64,000 bases of DNA, taken from Lactiplantibacillus dongliensis (lineage in GTDB: Bacteria; Bacillota; Bacilli; Lactobacillales; Lactobacillaceae). The position numbers and the translations under genes were made by a program. Under the pieces are notes generated by a model. The model did not search any database. It was not told the DNA's origin and saw only the letters and a list, made by a program, of their open reading frames with translations. The stretch spans positions 1 to 64,000 of the forward strand of contig NZ_BJDK01000019.1 of assembly GCF_005405105.1 (NCBI RefSeq). Reading direction: 5' to 3'. Position 1 is the stretch's first letter. Each line of letters starts with the position of its first letter. Positions 15,604 to 25,418 of this stretch are shown in pieces.

Positions 15604-16725
15604 TTAGTGACGGCTGACCGCAGTCACAATGCGCGCCAATCGATCGGCCATCTTCGCCAAGTTAGCCGATCCTTGGGTCATCGCTTCAGCTAAGGTTGAC
15701 ACATGGTCCACAATCGGCAAGACCGCCGTGACGCCATGCTCCGCAAAGGCTTGATTCGCCCCTTGTTGATTACCAACTAATAAGTAACATGGCTTGTCGG
15801 CAGCTTGAGCCAATTCACTGATTTGAATCGGCACTTTGCCCATAAAGCTTTGGTCATCGACTTGACCTTCACCGGAAATCACCCAGTCAACAGCTTGAAT
15901 CCGGTCCGCTAACCCACTGAGCTTAGCCACCAGTTTAAACCCAGATTGAACTGGTGCACCTAGAAAATACCGCAATGCAAACCCAATGCCACCAGCCGCA
16001 CCATCGCCAAGGTGATCACTGACTTGACCGGTCGACACTTGCATAAAGTGTTGCATCGCCGCATCATAAGACCCAATAGCGGCTTGGGATAACCCTTTTT
16101 GGGGACCAAAGATCGCCGCCGCACCTTGTGCACCGGTCAGTGGATTGGTCACATCCGACGCATTGACGAACTGAACCGTTGCCAACGCTGGTAGGACTTG
16201 CCCAGTCTCAACCCGTGCCACTTGACCTAAGTCAGCACCAACCATCATCAATTCGTGGTCATCGGCATCAAAGAACTGATAGCCCAGTGCCCGTAAAATA
16301 CCCGCACCACCATCAACGGTCCCACTGCCACCTAAACCAACCACAATCTGCCTAGCCCCACGTTGTATGGCATCTTTAATCAACAGACCGGTGCCGTATG
16401 TATTGGTTTGACTAGGCGTCAGTCGATCGGTGACAAACTGAATACCAGAAGCCGCCGCCACTTCAATCACGGCCAGCTGCTGATCGGCAAAGTACCCGTA
16501 ACTAGCTGTAATCGGGTGCTGAACAATATCCACCGTTGCGACCGAAACTAACTCACCACCCGCTTGATTCGCTAAAAAGGCAGCGACCGTTCCTTCACCA
16601 CCATCCGCAATCGCGATTTGATCGGCACTAATCCCGTGGGCGGCTAGTTGATCCGCCACGATTTGATTAGCTTGAATACTCGTCATTGAATTTTTAAATG
16701 AATCAATTGCTACTAATGCCCGCAC
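15604..16725 (-). CDS. glycerate kinase
   Basis: About 373 residues. The opening ALVAIDSFKNSMTS matches the APDSFKGS start of family-1 glycerate kinases, and IADGGEGTV, GLGGSGTVDGGAG and ISGEGQVDDQS are further family signatures. I favour the GTG at 16725, which gives the usual short N-terminus; the frame can extend to an ATG at 16737. It phosphorylates glycerate with ATP, feeding lower glycolysis. It follows purB in the same direction but is separated from it by a terminator. Confidence 0.92.
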   Translation of the reverse strand: MRALVAIDSFKNSMTSIQANQIVADQLAAHGISADQIAIADGGEGTVAAFLANQAGGELVSVATVDIVQHPITASYGYFADQQLAVIEVAAASGIQFVTDRLTPSQTNTYGTGLLIKDAIQRGARQIVVGLGGSGTVDGGAGILRALGYQFFDADDHELMMVGADLGQVARVETGQVLPALATVQFVNASDVTNPLTGAQGAAAIFGPQKGLSQAAIGSYDAAMQHFMQVSTGQVSDHLGDGAAGGIGFALRYFLGAPVQSGFKLVAKLSGLADRIQAVDWVISGEGQVDDQSFMGKVPIQISELAQAADKPCYLLVGNQQGANQAFAEHGVTAVLPIVDHVSTLAEAMTQGSANLAKMADRLARIVTAVSRH

Positions 16726-16811
16726 TGCACTCACCATTCCTTTTCGCTATTCGCTGTCATCGTTACCAGCGTGCCATCATCAATCATACGCCGAAATGCT
16801 CATGGCTGCCG

Positions 16812-16843
16812 AAAAAAAGCGACCCAGCCGCAGCCAGGTCGCT
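16812..16843 (-). terminator. terminator of purB
   Basis: AGCGACC/GGTCGCT stem with an internal GC-rich part and seven T on the minus strand, about 20 bases beyond the purB stop. Confidence 0.8.
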
Positions 16844-16861
16844 CATCATTGATATTAGTTT

Positions 16862-18160
16862 TTAGTCATCCAAACCCAGACGCTTAAAGATATCGTCCAC
16901 ATGGCGTAAATGATAATGATAATCAAACGCATCATCAATTGCCGCTTGGTCTAAATGTTGTCGAATCTCAGCGTTCGCTTCCACCAATGGCTTGAATTGT
17001 AAGTGTTCATCCCAAGACTTCGCCGTCAATGGTTGGACTAAATCATAGGCCCCTTCACGTGACATGCCGGTATCGATCAACTTCAACATTACCCGTTGAC
17101 TGTAGATCAAACCATAAGTATCACCCATGTTTTCCTTCATCCGTTCTGGGAAAACGGTCAACGTTCCGATAATCTTATTAATCCGGGTTAAAATGTAATC
17201 CGTTAGAATCGTGGTGTCAGGTAAAATAATCCGTTCCGCCGATGAATGCGAAATATCGCGTTCATGCCAGAGTGGGACATCTTCATAGGCTGTCATCATG
17301 TGGCCACGAATTACACGAGCCAAACCGGTCACATTTTCAGAACCAATTGGATTGCGCTTATGCGGCATCGCTGATGAGCCTTTTTGACCTTTATTGAAGA
17401 ATTCTTCAACTTCGTGGGTTTCCGACTTTTGTAACCCACGAATTTCAGTGGCGAAGACTTCAACACTCGTCGCGATTAACGCTAAAGTGGCGATGTATTC
17501 GGCATGTAAATCCCGTGGTAAGACTTGCGTTGAGATTTCTTGGGCCCGAATACCTAATTGATCACACACGAATTGTTCAACGAATGGTGGAATGTTAGCA
17601 AACGTCCCGACCGCTCCACTAATCTTGCCCGCTTCTACGCCGGCTGCGGCATGTTCAAAACGGTCAATATCACGGTTAATTTCGGAATACCAACGGGCTA
17701 GCTTTAAGCCAAAGGTTGTTGGTTCAGCATGCACGCCATGCGTCCGACCCATCTCAACAGTGTATTTGTACTTCTTAGCTTGTGACGCTAACGTTGCGCG
17801 TAAGTCTTGTAAATCTTGGCGAATGATAGCATTGGCCTGCTTTAACCGGTACCCTTGTGCCGTATCAACGACATCAGTACTAGTCAAGCCATAATGGACC
17901 CATTTGCGTTCGTCACCGAGTGATTCGGACACATCGCGCGTAAAGGCCACGACATCATGATGAGTCACGGTTTCAATCTCCGCAATCCGATCTACATCGA
18001 ATTTAGCATTCTTACGAATCTTAGCGACATCTGCCGCGGGGATCTTGCCTAATTCAGCCCAGGCTTCATCGGCGGCAATTTCAACAGCTAACCAAGCTTG
18101 GTACTGATTTTCAAGGGACCACACTTTGCCCATCTCTGGACGCGTATAACGATCAATCAT
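16862..18160 (-). CDS. purB: adenylosuccinate lyase
   Basis: 432 residues, full length. The fumarase/aspartase-superfamily signature [15 protein letters not shown] and the motif [12 protein letters not shown] are present. It splits SAICAR and adenylosuccinate, releasing fumarate, in purine synthesis. The ATG is preceded by GAGG. It is divergent from purA; a candidate PurBox overlaps its promoter (18197-18209). Confidence 0.97.
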   Translation of the reverse strand: MIDRYTRPEMGKVWSLENQYQAWLAVEIAADEAWAELGKIPAADVAKIRKNAKFDVDRIAEIETVTHHDVVAFTRDVSESLGDERKWVHYGLTSTDVVDTAQGYRLKQANAIIRQDLQDLRATLASQAKKYKYTVEMGRTHGVHAEPTTFGLKLARWYSEINRDIDRFEHAAAGVEAGKISGAVGTFANIPPFVEQFVCDQLGIRAQEISTQVLPRDLHAEYIATLALIATSVEVFATEIRGLQKSETHEVEEFFNKGQKGSSAMPHKRNPIGSENVTGLARVIRGHMMTAYEDVPLWHERDISHSSAERIILPDTTILTDYILTRINKIIGTLTVFPERMKENMGDTYGLIYSQRVMLKLIDTGMSREGAYDLVQPLTAKSWDEHLQFKPLVEANAEIRQHLDQAAIDDAFDYHYHLRHVDDIFKRLGLDD

Positions 18161-18196
18161 TGCTAATCCTCATTTCTATAACCTCATTTACTAACA

Positions 18197-18215
18197 AAAC
18201 ACGAACATTATTATA
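18197..18215. promoter_or_regulatory. purB promoter with candidate PurBox
   Basis: AAACACGAACATT (18197-18209) matches 11 of 13 positions of the Gram-positive PurBox AWWWCCGAACWWT. Directly beside it is a minus-strand -10 TATAAT (18210-18215) facing purB. Overlap of the box with the promoter fits repression by PurR. Confidence 0.5.
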
Positions 18216-18347
18216 TCATACCCGTCTTGCAAATCATAGGAACGAACGCTGAAAATAGCTAGTTAATTTTCATTACTTTTCATATTAAAATCGTTATATT
18301 CCGGTGAATCACGAATAACCATGAACGTTTATAAACTAGTAAATTAA

Positions 18348-18394
18348 GAACATTCGGTTTTAGGGTTGCACTCGGTCATTAAAATTGCTATACT
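18348..18394 (+). promoter_or_regulatory. purA promoter with candidate PurBox
   Basis: TTGCAC (18366), a 17-base spacer and TATACT (18389) form a good promoter. Just upstream, the reverse complement of 18348-18361 reads AAAACCGAATGTTC, matching most of the PurBox. A weaker box may lie near 18318-18330. Confidence 0.6.
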
Positions 18395-18478
18395 TCTTGC
18401 TGTTGGGTTGGTGAACGTTTGACCACCCATTGCTGTTAAACATTCATATATTAAAATAATTTAATGAGGTGGAAAATT

Positions 18479-19768
18479 ATGGCATCAGTCGTAGTAGTAG
18501 GGAGCCAATGGGGCGATGAAGGTAAAGGAAAGATCACGGACTTTTTAAGTCAGGAAGCAGATGTGGTATCACGTTACCAAGGCGGCGATAATGCCGGCCA
18601 CACCATCGTATTTAATGGTAAAACTTTCAAATTACGGCTGATTCCTTCAGGGATTTTCTTCCATGATAAGACCAGTATCATCGGGAACGGCGTGGTTTTA
18701 AATCCAAAGTCGTTAGTTGAAGAACTCCAGTACCTCCGTGACAACGGGGTTAATCCGGATAACTTACGCATCTCCAACCGGGCTCACGTTATCTTGCCTT
18801 ACCATATCACCTTAGATGGTGCCCAAGAAAAAGCCAAAGCTGGCGACAAGATTGGGACGACTAACAAAGGGATTGGCCCGGCTTACATGGATAAAGCCGA
18901 ACGAATCGGGATTCGGGTTGCGGATCTCTTGGAAAAGGACACCTTTGCCGCCCTCTTAAAACGTAACCTTGAAGAAAAGAACCAAATCATCACCAAGCTA
19001 TACAGTTTAGAACCCCTTAACTTCGATGATATTTTTGAAACTTACTATAATTATGGTCAAGAACTCAAGCCATTCGTGACTGACACTTCCGTCGTCATCA
19101 ATGATGCGTTAGATAATGGCAAGCGGGTCTTATTCGAAGGCGCACAAGGCGTCATGCTCGATATCGACCAAGGAACTTATCCTTACGTCACTTCATCTAA
19201 TCCCGTTGCTGGGGGCGTGACGATTGGGAGCGGCGTCGGCCCTTCAAAAATCGATAACTGTGTCGGGGTCTTAAAAGCCTATACCTCACGTGTTGGTGAC
19301 GGCCCATTTCCAACTGAATTATTCGACGAAACTGGCGATTTCATTCGTGAAACGGCCCATGAATACGGGACCGTGACGAAACGCCCCCGTCGAATCGGTT
19401 GGTTCGATAGTGTCGTTCTCCGCCATGCTAAGCGGGTTTCAGGCTTAACACATTTGAGTTTGAACTGTTTAGACGTTTTGACCGGCTTAAAAACCATCAA
19501 AATCTGTACGGCTTACGACTTAAACGGTGAAACCATCTATCATTACCCCGCTAGCTTAAAAGAACTCGAAGCTTGCAAACCAATCTACGACGAATTACCT
19601 GGGTGGGACGAAGATATTACCGGCGTGAAGACCTTAGCTGAATTACCTGAAAATGCCCGTAACTATTTGAAGCGGATCGAAGACCTCGTTGGCGTTAAAG
19701 TGGCGACCTTCTCCGTTGGTCCTGACCGCGACCAAACTAACGTGATCGACCAAAATATCTGGGACTAG
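18479..19768 (+). CDS. purA: adenylosuccinate synthetase
   Basis: 429 residues from the ATG at 18479 (GAGGTGG seven bases upstream; the frame from 18464 begins inside the Shine-Dalgarno). The P-loop [11 protein letters not shown], the DNAGHT segment and GPFPTEL are diagnostic. It makes adenylosuccinate from IMP, aspartate and GTP. guaC follows 18 bases downstream, so the two likely form an operon balancing adenine and guanine nucleotides, opposite purB. Confidence 0.97.
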   Translation: MASVVVVGSQWGDEGKGKITDFLSQEADVVSRYQGGDNAGHTIVFNGKTFKLRLIPSGIFFHDKTSIIGNGVVLNPKSLVEELQYLRDNGVNPDNLRISNRAHVILPYHITLDGAQEKAKAGDKIGTTNKGIGPAYMDKAERIGIRVADLLEKDTFAALLKRNLEEKNQIITKLYSLEPLNFDDIFETYYNYGQELKPFVTDTSVVINDALDNGKRVLFEGAQGVMLDIDQGTYPYVTSSNPVAGGVTIGSGVGPSKIDNCVGVLKAYTSRVGDGPFPTELFDETGDFIRETAHEYGTVTKRPRRIGWFDSVVLRHAKRVSGLTHLSLNCLDVLTGLKTIKICTAYDLNGETIYHYPASLKELEACKPIYDELPGWDEDITGVKTLAELPENARNYLKRIEDLVGVKVATFSVGPDRDQTNVIDQNIWD

Positions 19769-19786
19769 TTTAAGGGAGCGATTGAC

Positions 19787-20758
19787 ATGGAGATTTTTGA
19801 TTACGAAGATATTCAACTAATTCCAAACAAATGTGTCATTAATAGCCGCTCAGAAGCGGACACGACCGTTGAACTTGGCGGCCGTCGCTTCAAGATTCCG
19901 GTCGTCCCAGCCAATATGGCAACCGTCATTAACGATGACCTTGCCAAGTGGTTGGCCGGAAACGGCTACTTCTATATCATGCACCGCTTTGAACCGGAAC
20001 AACGGCGCCACTTTATCGAAACGATGCATGCTGACCAGCTATTTGCATCAATTTCAGTCGGCGTAAAGTCAAGTGAACATGACTTTGTTGACGCTTTAGC
20101 CGCCGATAAGCTTGTGCCTGAATATATCACGATTGATATCGCTCACGGCCACGCTGACAGTGTGATTGAGATGATCAAGCACATTAAAGCGGCCTTACCG
20201 GATAGCTTCGTGATTGCCGGGAACGTCGCAACCCCAGCGGCCGTACGTGACCTAGAAAACGCTGGCGCCGATGCCACTAAAGTTGGCGTTGGTCCTGGGA
20301 AAGCTTGTATCACTAAGGTCAAAACGGGCTTTGGCACTGGCGGCTGGCAATTAGCGGCTGTGCGTTGGTGTGCCAAGGCTGCCCGGAAGCCCATCATCGC
20401 GGATGGTGGCGTGCGGACCAACGGTGATATCGCCAAGTCGATGCGTTTCGGCGCCACGATGGTCATGATTGGGTCCATGTTGGCCGGTCATCAAGAATCA
20501 CCCGGGAATATTCTCAAGATTGATGGCAAAACATATAAGCAATATTACGGTTCCGCCAGTGAGACCCAAAAAGGTGAACATAAAAACGTTGAAGGCAAGC
20601 AGATGTTAGTCCCATATCGGGGCCACTTAGCCGATACTTTGAAAGAAATGCAAGAAGATCTCCAGTCGTCAATCTCATATGCTGGCGGTCGCGATCTCAA
20701 AGCGATTACCAAGTGTGATTATGTGGTCGTCAAAAATTCAATCTATAATGGTGATTAA
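19787..20758 (+). CDS. guaC: GMP reductase
   Basis: 323 residues, starting 18 bases after purA with GGGAGCG upstream. The IMPDH/GMPR barrel is clear: the catalytic Cys lies in [11 protein letters not shown], followed by [10 protein letters not shown], which is typical of the Gram-positive GuaC2 group rather than IMP dehydrogenase, and there is no CBS pair. It reduces GMP to IMP with NADPH. Terminator at 20767-20796. Confidence 0.95.
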   Translation: MEIFDYEDIQLIPNKCVINSRSEADTTVELGGRRFKIPVVPANMATVINDDLAKWLAGNGYFYIMHRFEPEQRRHFIETMHADQLFASISVGVKSSEHDFVDALAADKLVPEYITIDIAHGHADSVIEMIKHIKAALPDSFVIAGNVATPAAVRDLENAGADATKVGVGPGKACITKVKTGFGTGGWQLAAVRWCAKAARKPIIADGGVRTNGDIAKSMRFGATMVMIGSMLAGHQESPGNILKIDGKTYKQYYGSASETQKGEHKNVEGKQMLVPYRGHLADTLKEMQEDLQSSISYAGGRDLKAITKCDYVVVKNSIYNGD

Positions 20759-20766
20759 GTACCGTA

Positions 20767-20796
20767 CGAGTTTGGCTAAGGCCAAGCTCGTTTTTT
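20767..20796 (+). terminator. terminator of purA-guaC
   Basis: CGAGTTTGGC/GCCAAGCTCG stem with a short loop and six T. Confidence 0.85.
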
Positions 20797-20935
20797 GTTG
20801 ATCTAGCACGCGTACACCCTCGATTTTAGTAAATCCTTAACGCCTTTTCCCTGACGTTCACTGGTCAAACCAGTTATACTTAAGATAATGATGTCTTGGC
20901 AGTTGCCAGGACGACTACTAATCGAGGTAATCAAG

Positions 20936-21721
20936 ATGGAACATAATCGGGTTTTACGTTTAGAACATGGGATTAACTTCCGCGAACTCGGCGGTTACGC
21001 CACTACTGGCGGTCAAACAATCAAATGGCAAAAACTCTTGCGTTGTGGGGGCATGTCGCTCCTATCAGCCAATGACTTGGCCTACTTAGATGATTATGGC
21101 CTACGCTACGACATTGATCTCCGACAAACCAGCGAGACCCAAATGTCGCCGGACCGCTATCCCAAGCACACGACCTATATCAATACCTCCGTGTATCCGT
21201 TCAGCGATAACCGTCGGATTGACCGCCGCCTCAAACGACTCTTTAAACGGTTAGTGGCACCGGACACTTTCGGCACCCAAGTCTACGCGCGGATGATTAC
21301 CGACAGTCATCCGGTCAAAGTCTGGCAACAGCTCTTCAGTACATTGCTGGCTAATGACCAACCCAACCAATCAGTGCTCTTCCATTGTGCGGCTGGTAAA
21401 GACCGGACTGGCGTTGCGGGTACTTTGATTATGACGGCGCTAGATGTACCGCGGGAAACAATTATTCAGGACTACTTACTGACCAACGCCGTCTTTATGG
21501 CAGCCGACCAAGTCGACAATGACACAATCATTACAGAAGCAAACAATGGGGACTTAGCTAGTCGCTTCAATTCAGCTTTAAACGTTGAATCTGACAACTT
21601 AAAGATGATTTTTGCCGTTTTCGATGACCTCTATGGCGGTGGCATTGGCTACTTACGGGAAGTCTTAGGACTTAGCCAAGCCGATATTAATGACTTGCGG
21701 CGTCTTTACTTAGACGATTGA
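20936..21721 (+). CDS. tyrosine/serine protein phosphatase (DSP-like, Y_phosphatase3)
   Basis: 261 residues from the ATG at 20936 (GAGGT six bases upstream). The N-terminal NFRELGGY and the P-loop HCAAGKDRTG with catalytic Cys and Arg match the LipA/IphP-type phosphatases, which remove phosphate from phosphotyrosine or phosphoinositides. No signal peptide. It is a single gene after the purine operon. The stop codon lies within a triple GACGATT repeat. Confidence 0.92.
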   Translation: MEHNRVLRLEHGINFRELGGYATTGGQTIKWQKLLRCGGMSLLSANDLAYLDDYGLRYDIDLRQTSETQMSPDRYPKHTTYINTSVYPFSDNRRIDRRLKRLFKRLVAPDTFGTQVYARMITDSHPVKVWQQLFSTLLANDQPNQSVLFHCAAGKDRTGVAGTLIMTALDVPRETIIQDYLLTNAVFMAADQVDNDTIITEANNGDLASRFNSALNVESDNLKMIFAVFDDLYGGGIGYLREVLGLSQADINDLRRLYLDD

Positions 21722-21734
21722 CGATTGACGATTG
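21713..21734 (+). repeat. three tandem copies of GACGATT at a stop codon
   Basis: The first copy contains the last codons and stop of the phosphatase gene (TGA 21719-21721); two further copies follow. A slippage gain could shift the stop and extend the C-terminus by a few residues. Confidence 0.8.
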
Positions 21735-22117
21735 TTTAGCTTGCCGCCTGACGGTTGGTTTCTAAAATGTTGGAACGCCATGGGCCATTTTGAAGCCAAA
21801 GGTCAGTCTTCAAAACTGACCTTGACCTAAGCCCGAGCAGACCACTCACACTAAGGGCAACGAAACGGCTGAGCATTTTAGAGACCAACCTCTCAGCTAA
21901 AATCCTGATTGCAGTGAATTAACGTTAATTTATAACTATCCATTAATTAACGGCGGGCGGCCCAGAATTGGCTCAGTGGTGTCGTTTATCTTAGTCATGA
22001 TTTTCGACTTAGATAAAGCCCGGCTTTCGAGACCGCCCTTCGGCTCGAAAACGTGGCCACCACGTTCCAGCCGATTCTGGGCCAACTAGAGTGGCAATTC
22101 AATCCAATTAGCACTGA
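21735..22117. repeat. near full-length copy of the ~404-bp MITE family, decayed ends
   Basis: The interior matches 41922-42325 throughout: shared blocks include GGAACGCCATGGGCCATTTT, TTATCTTAGTC, and ACGTTCCAGCCGATTCTGGG. The outer 15-20 bases of both inverted termini have diverged (GTTTAGCTTGCCGCC left, GGCAATTCAATCCAATTAGCA right). No coding potential. It fills the gap between the phosphatase and cls genes. Confidence 0.8.
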
Positions 22118-22173
22118 TTCCCCTTATCTAACAGTATTTATAATCGATTTAGAGTTTTAAACCTCACCATATT

Positions 22174-22219
22174 AAAAAAGCGTTGGATTTAGTTAATTTA
22201 ACTAAGTCCAACGCTTTTT
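22174..22219 (-). terminator. terminator of the cardiolipin synthase gene
   Basis: A 17-bp stem AAAAAGCGTTGGATTTA with its near-perfect complement lies just beyond the stop at 22223. Confidence 0.85.
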
Positions 22220-22222
22220 CAA

Positions 22223-23668
22223 TTACAAGATTGGTGATAACAGCCGGGAAAATATTTGTTTAAACTTCAACCAGAATGATTGTTGCTTAAAGTCTTGCAC
22301 GGTGATCAAGCTACTCTTCGCCTGATCCGCTAAAAAAATTGTTTCTAACTCTTGGGCCAAGTCGGTATCATACAAGAACGCATTGACTTCAAAGTTCAGC
22401 TTAAAACTACGGAAGTCCATATTCGCCGACCCTACTGAGGCAATCTGACCATCGATGACCATCGTCTTCGCATGGATAAAGCCATTGTTGTAATAATAAA
22501 TCTTGACCCCGGCTTCGGCTAATTCCCGCGCATAGTACTGCGTGGCCCGATAAACAAAGGCATGGTCCGGTTTGTCCGGCACCATAATCCGAACATCAAC
22601 GCCCGACATGGCCGCAATCCGAATCGCATCTAACACGGAATCATCCGGAATCAAATAAGGCGATTGAATCCAAAGCCGCTGTTGAGCTGTGGTTATCATC
22701 TTAATATAGCCTAACTTAATCTGTTGGGCATCACTATCGGGACCGCTGGAAACAATCTGTAGTGACGTGTTCCCTTTAACCTTGATGACTGGGAACATCT
22801 GATTGTTGGGTTCGATTCGATGATCGGCATCAGTCGCGTTCCAATCACGAATGAACCGTTCCTGAAGTTCAAAGACCCCCGAACCCACGATCCGCAAATG
22901 GGTATCACGCCAATAACCGAACTTTTTATCGCGACCTAAATATTGGTCACCCACATTGAAGCCACCGACGTAGCCAACCCGACCATCAACGACCACAATC
23001 TTACGGTGATCACGGAAGTTCAACCGAAAGTCGAGTATGGCGGAATGGGCGCCCAAGAATGGCCGCGCATGACCGCCAAGTTCTTCTAAATGCTTGAAGA
23101 AACTACGGAAGGTTCCCATTGACCCCCACGGATCATACAAGACCCGCACATCGACACCCTGCGCGGCTTTTCGTTCCAGCAGGTGTAACAAATCGTTCCC
23201 AATGCGATCGTTGTAGAACGTATAATATTCAATATGAATGTGCTTCTTAGCCGCTTCAATATCTTGAAACATCGCGTGGAACTTCGCATGACCATCAGTA
23301 TAAATCTTGACCCGATTCTTCCGACTCAGTAACGCGCCGTCTGAATTCAGGAATAAACTGACCATCCCACGCACCGAACTTGTGACCGCATCGGCAGGTA
23401 AGAGTTCCGAGCCTAATTCATCACGTTGGCGCTGAATCGCTTCTTCCAAGCGAATCTGGGTTTCTTTCTTTAAACGGAATAAACGATTTTTGGGCAGCTT
23501 CCGGCCGAGAAAGGCGTAGGCAATAAATCCGGCCACCGGAATCATCACTAGCACCAATAACCATGCCCAAGTCGCCGCAATATCGCGCCGATCCCGGAAC
23601 ACCGTAATGACCGCGGCAACCGCGTTAATCACAACGATGATGTTTAAAATTGGCAAAATATATTGCAA
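22223..23668 (-). CDS. cls: cardiolipin synthase (phospholipase D family)
   Basis: About 481 residues. There are two N-terminal membrane segments (about 1-50), then two HKD motifs: HRKIVVVDGRVGYVGG (about 220) and HAKTMVIDGQIASVGS (about 400). This is the full two-domain architecture of bacterial cardiolipin synthase, condensing phosphatidylglycerol in the membrane. A TTG at 23668 lies nine bases after AGGTGG; the GTG at 23677 is adjacent to it and less likely. Confidence 0.94.
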   Translation of the reverse strand: MQYILPILNIIVVINAVAAVITVFRDRRDIAATWAWLLVLVMIPVAGFIAYAFLGRKLPKNRLFRLKKETQIRLEEAIQRQRDELGSELLPADAVTSSVRGMVSLFLNSDGALLSRKNRVKIYTDGHAKFHAMFQDIEAAKKHIHIEYYTFYNDRIGNDLLHLLERKAAQGVDVRVLYDPWGSMGTFRSFFKHLEELGGHARPFLGAHSAILDFRLNFRDHRKIVVVDGRVGYVGGFNVGDQYLGRDKKFGYWRDTHLRIVGSGVFELQERFIRDWNATDADHRIEPNNQMFPVIKVKGNTSLQIVSSGPDSDAQQIKLGYIKMITTAQQRLWIQSPYLIPDDSVLDAIRIAAMSGVDVRIMVPDKPDHAFVYRATQYYARELAEAGVKIYYYNNGFIHAKTMVIDGQIASVGSANMDFRSFKLNFEVNAFLYDTDLAQELETIFLADQAKSSLITVQDFKQQSFWLKFKQIFSRLLSPIL

Positions 23669-23799
23669 TTGAGGCACCCACCTATTTTATTGATAATCTC
23701 ATTTTAACGCAGATTGTCATTGGATAATAACCTTTTGCGATTGGAATCATTGCTTTTTTCGCGAAAAACGGTAATACTTTCGACATGGAGGTCGTTACG

Positions 23800-23952
23800 A
23801 TGTTAGCTATGCTAGGAATTCATGGACTGGGACCTATTCGGATGTTTCATCTAACCGAACGGGTCGCCGGCTCGCGGGGTGCCATTGGGATTCTGCTCAT
23901 TATTATTTTACTGTACATTGCTTACCGCCATTATCGGCGGCAACAGAAATAA
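23800..23952 (+). CDS. 50-residue membrane peptide
   Basis: ATG at 23800 with GGAGG eight bases upstream, ending at TAA 23950-23952. The translation has a polar first half (GIHGLGPIRMFHLTERVAGS), one membrane helix (GAIGILLIIILLYIAYRHY) and a basic tail RRQQK. A weak hairpin follows at about 23959-23995. It lies upstream of and divergent from cls. Function unknown; the ribosome binding site and clean helix argue it is expressed. Confidence 0.6.
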   Translation: MLAMLGIHGLGPIRMFHLTERVAGSRGAIGILLIIILLYIAYRHYRRQQK

Positions 23953-24087
23953 CCTTTTAGCGGCTCGATCTGGTTTATTAACCAGTCGGGTCGCTAACCT
24001 GTTTATTATGAATAAAGATAAACGTCAAACTTTCTGGTATAATACTCATATAAGTTGGTTTATTAATTCAGAAACGGAAGTGACGGG

Positions 24088-24890
24088 ATGTTCTATAGCT
24101 TATATTTAGATGAAAGTAAGTTTTTTGATCCAAACAAGATTACATCTATTGTATTGCTGGTATCATTATTAATAATAAACAACTCCCCACAATCAGAGAA
24201 CGAATAGATCATTTAAAAATGAAGCTTTGGACAACTAGTAGTAACTATTTAGCTAACCAAGCAGAGTCCTTCATCTTCCATGAATCAGAAATAAGATCTG
24301 ACAACACCAATATTATTTCTAAACGACCCGAATATATCATCTTTCATCAAAACCGTTCCAATAAACGGAAAGTAATCGAAGAAATTGGGAACATTATTCA
24401 AGATGAAAAGTTAACGATTCTTGGTGCAATTGAAAATCAGACACAAGTTGAAAATAATTATCAAATTACCAGAGATTCATATTCTTCATACTACTTGTGT
24501 TTGAAAAGCATTGTTGAAAACTATTGTGCATTTTTAAGGCAAAATCATAGCCATGGGAACATTATTCTAGAATCAAGAAAGAATCAGAATTCAACTATCC
24601 AAGATCAACGCACACGCAAAATATTTAATAAAATTTTGGTCAATGGAACATTAATCTACTCGGCATTGGAACTACAACAAACTATTTATTATATAAAATT
24701 TATTCAAAAACAAGAAAATGATGTTGGCTTACAAATTGCAGATTTTATTCCGCGACCACTCTTACTTAACTATTCAAGCATTCCTCAAAGTAAGCCATCA
24801 ATTTATCAAAAAATACGGAAAGCACGCTATAACGGTCCGGATATTGCTAATGTATATCCCTCTAAATTTGGTGTTTGCATTTTTGATTAA
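24088..24890 (+). pseudogene. DUF3800 protein gene, frameshifted near its start
   Basis: The frame from the ATG at 24088 reads FYSLYLDESKFF, the conserved Asp-Glu-Ser opening of DUF3800 proteins, then drifts. From about 24129 a second frame reads YCIAGIIINNKQL and continues to the stop at 24888-24890, including the late ADF segment (DVGLQIADFIP) characteristic of the family. One missing base near 24126-24130 explains both. DUF3800 proteins have an RNase H-like fold and often sit on mobile or defence-type loci. As it stands the gene is broken unless the base is a sequencing error. Confidence 0.75.
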
Positions 24891-24894
24891 TCTT

Positions 24895-24923
24895 TTGACA
24901 CTCCGCTATTAATAAGATATAAT
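24895..24923 (+). promoter_or_regulatory. consensus promoter TTGACA-N17-TATAAT
   Basis: Both hexamers are perfect and the spacer is exactly 17. It starts five bases after the DUF3800 stop and drives a region with no protein-coding frame, which points to an abundant ncRNA. Confidence 0.85.
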
Positions 24924-24929
24924 CCAAGT

Positions 24930-25119
24930 ATCGAGTACGAAGAAGTTTTGAACTTCTGTAGATTAATTTCTAATGGTATTGTGATACCTATCGTACATTG
25001 TACTGATTATGAAATTAGAACGGATGTTAAGCTTGAACTAGTGAGCTTACATGATTAAGTTCATGCCGTCATCTGTTATTTATGAGTTGAGGAATCGCCA
25101 CTGGTGATTCCTCTTTTTT
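24930..25119 (+). ncRNA. probable structured ncRNA, ~190 nt
   Basis: Between the perfect promoter at 24895-24923 and an intrinsic terminator at 25089-25119 (stem GAGGAATCGCC/GGTGATTCCTC, six T) there is no reading frame. Local hairpins are visible: AGAAGTT/AACTTCT near 24955, and ATGTTAAGCT/AGCTTACAT at 25024-25052. An AATTTC/GAAATT long-range pairing is possible. The size is that of 6S RNA, but I could not reconstruct the 6S central bubble, so I leave it unnamed. Confidence 0.65.
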
Positions 25120-25418
25120 ATTATCATTCAATTTATTCTCAAAATATCAAAATCCCAATAAAATTAACTTTACAACCATTCCCACTTTTAATCCTTCCTC
25201 CTAACCCTTATTCAAGCCTCTTGAGAGCGGTTAACCAGCTTTAGTCAGGAAACGTTAAACTGAACAATCAAAATAGCCATTTCACCAATTATTCGGTTAT
25301 TTTTAGCTATATCAGCCAAAATAGCCAACTAATATTTACAATTCAGTCAAAATAACTAGTTCATTTCATTAAAAACCGATTAGAATAGAACCCATCAAAT
25401 CGAAATGGGGCGATTTTC
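25120..25418. other. AT-rich leader of the amino-acid permease gene
   Basis: Contains several near-repeats of AAAATAGCCA and AAAATAACTAGTT (25270-25360) that could be a regulator-binding array. No reading frame. Confidence 0.35.

Noticed and set aside
24930-25119. 6S RNA
   Set aside because: Size and promoter strength fit, but I could not form the long central-bubble hairpin typical of 6S RNA by eye, so I did not name it.
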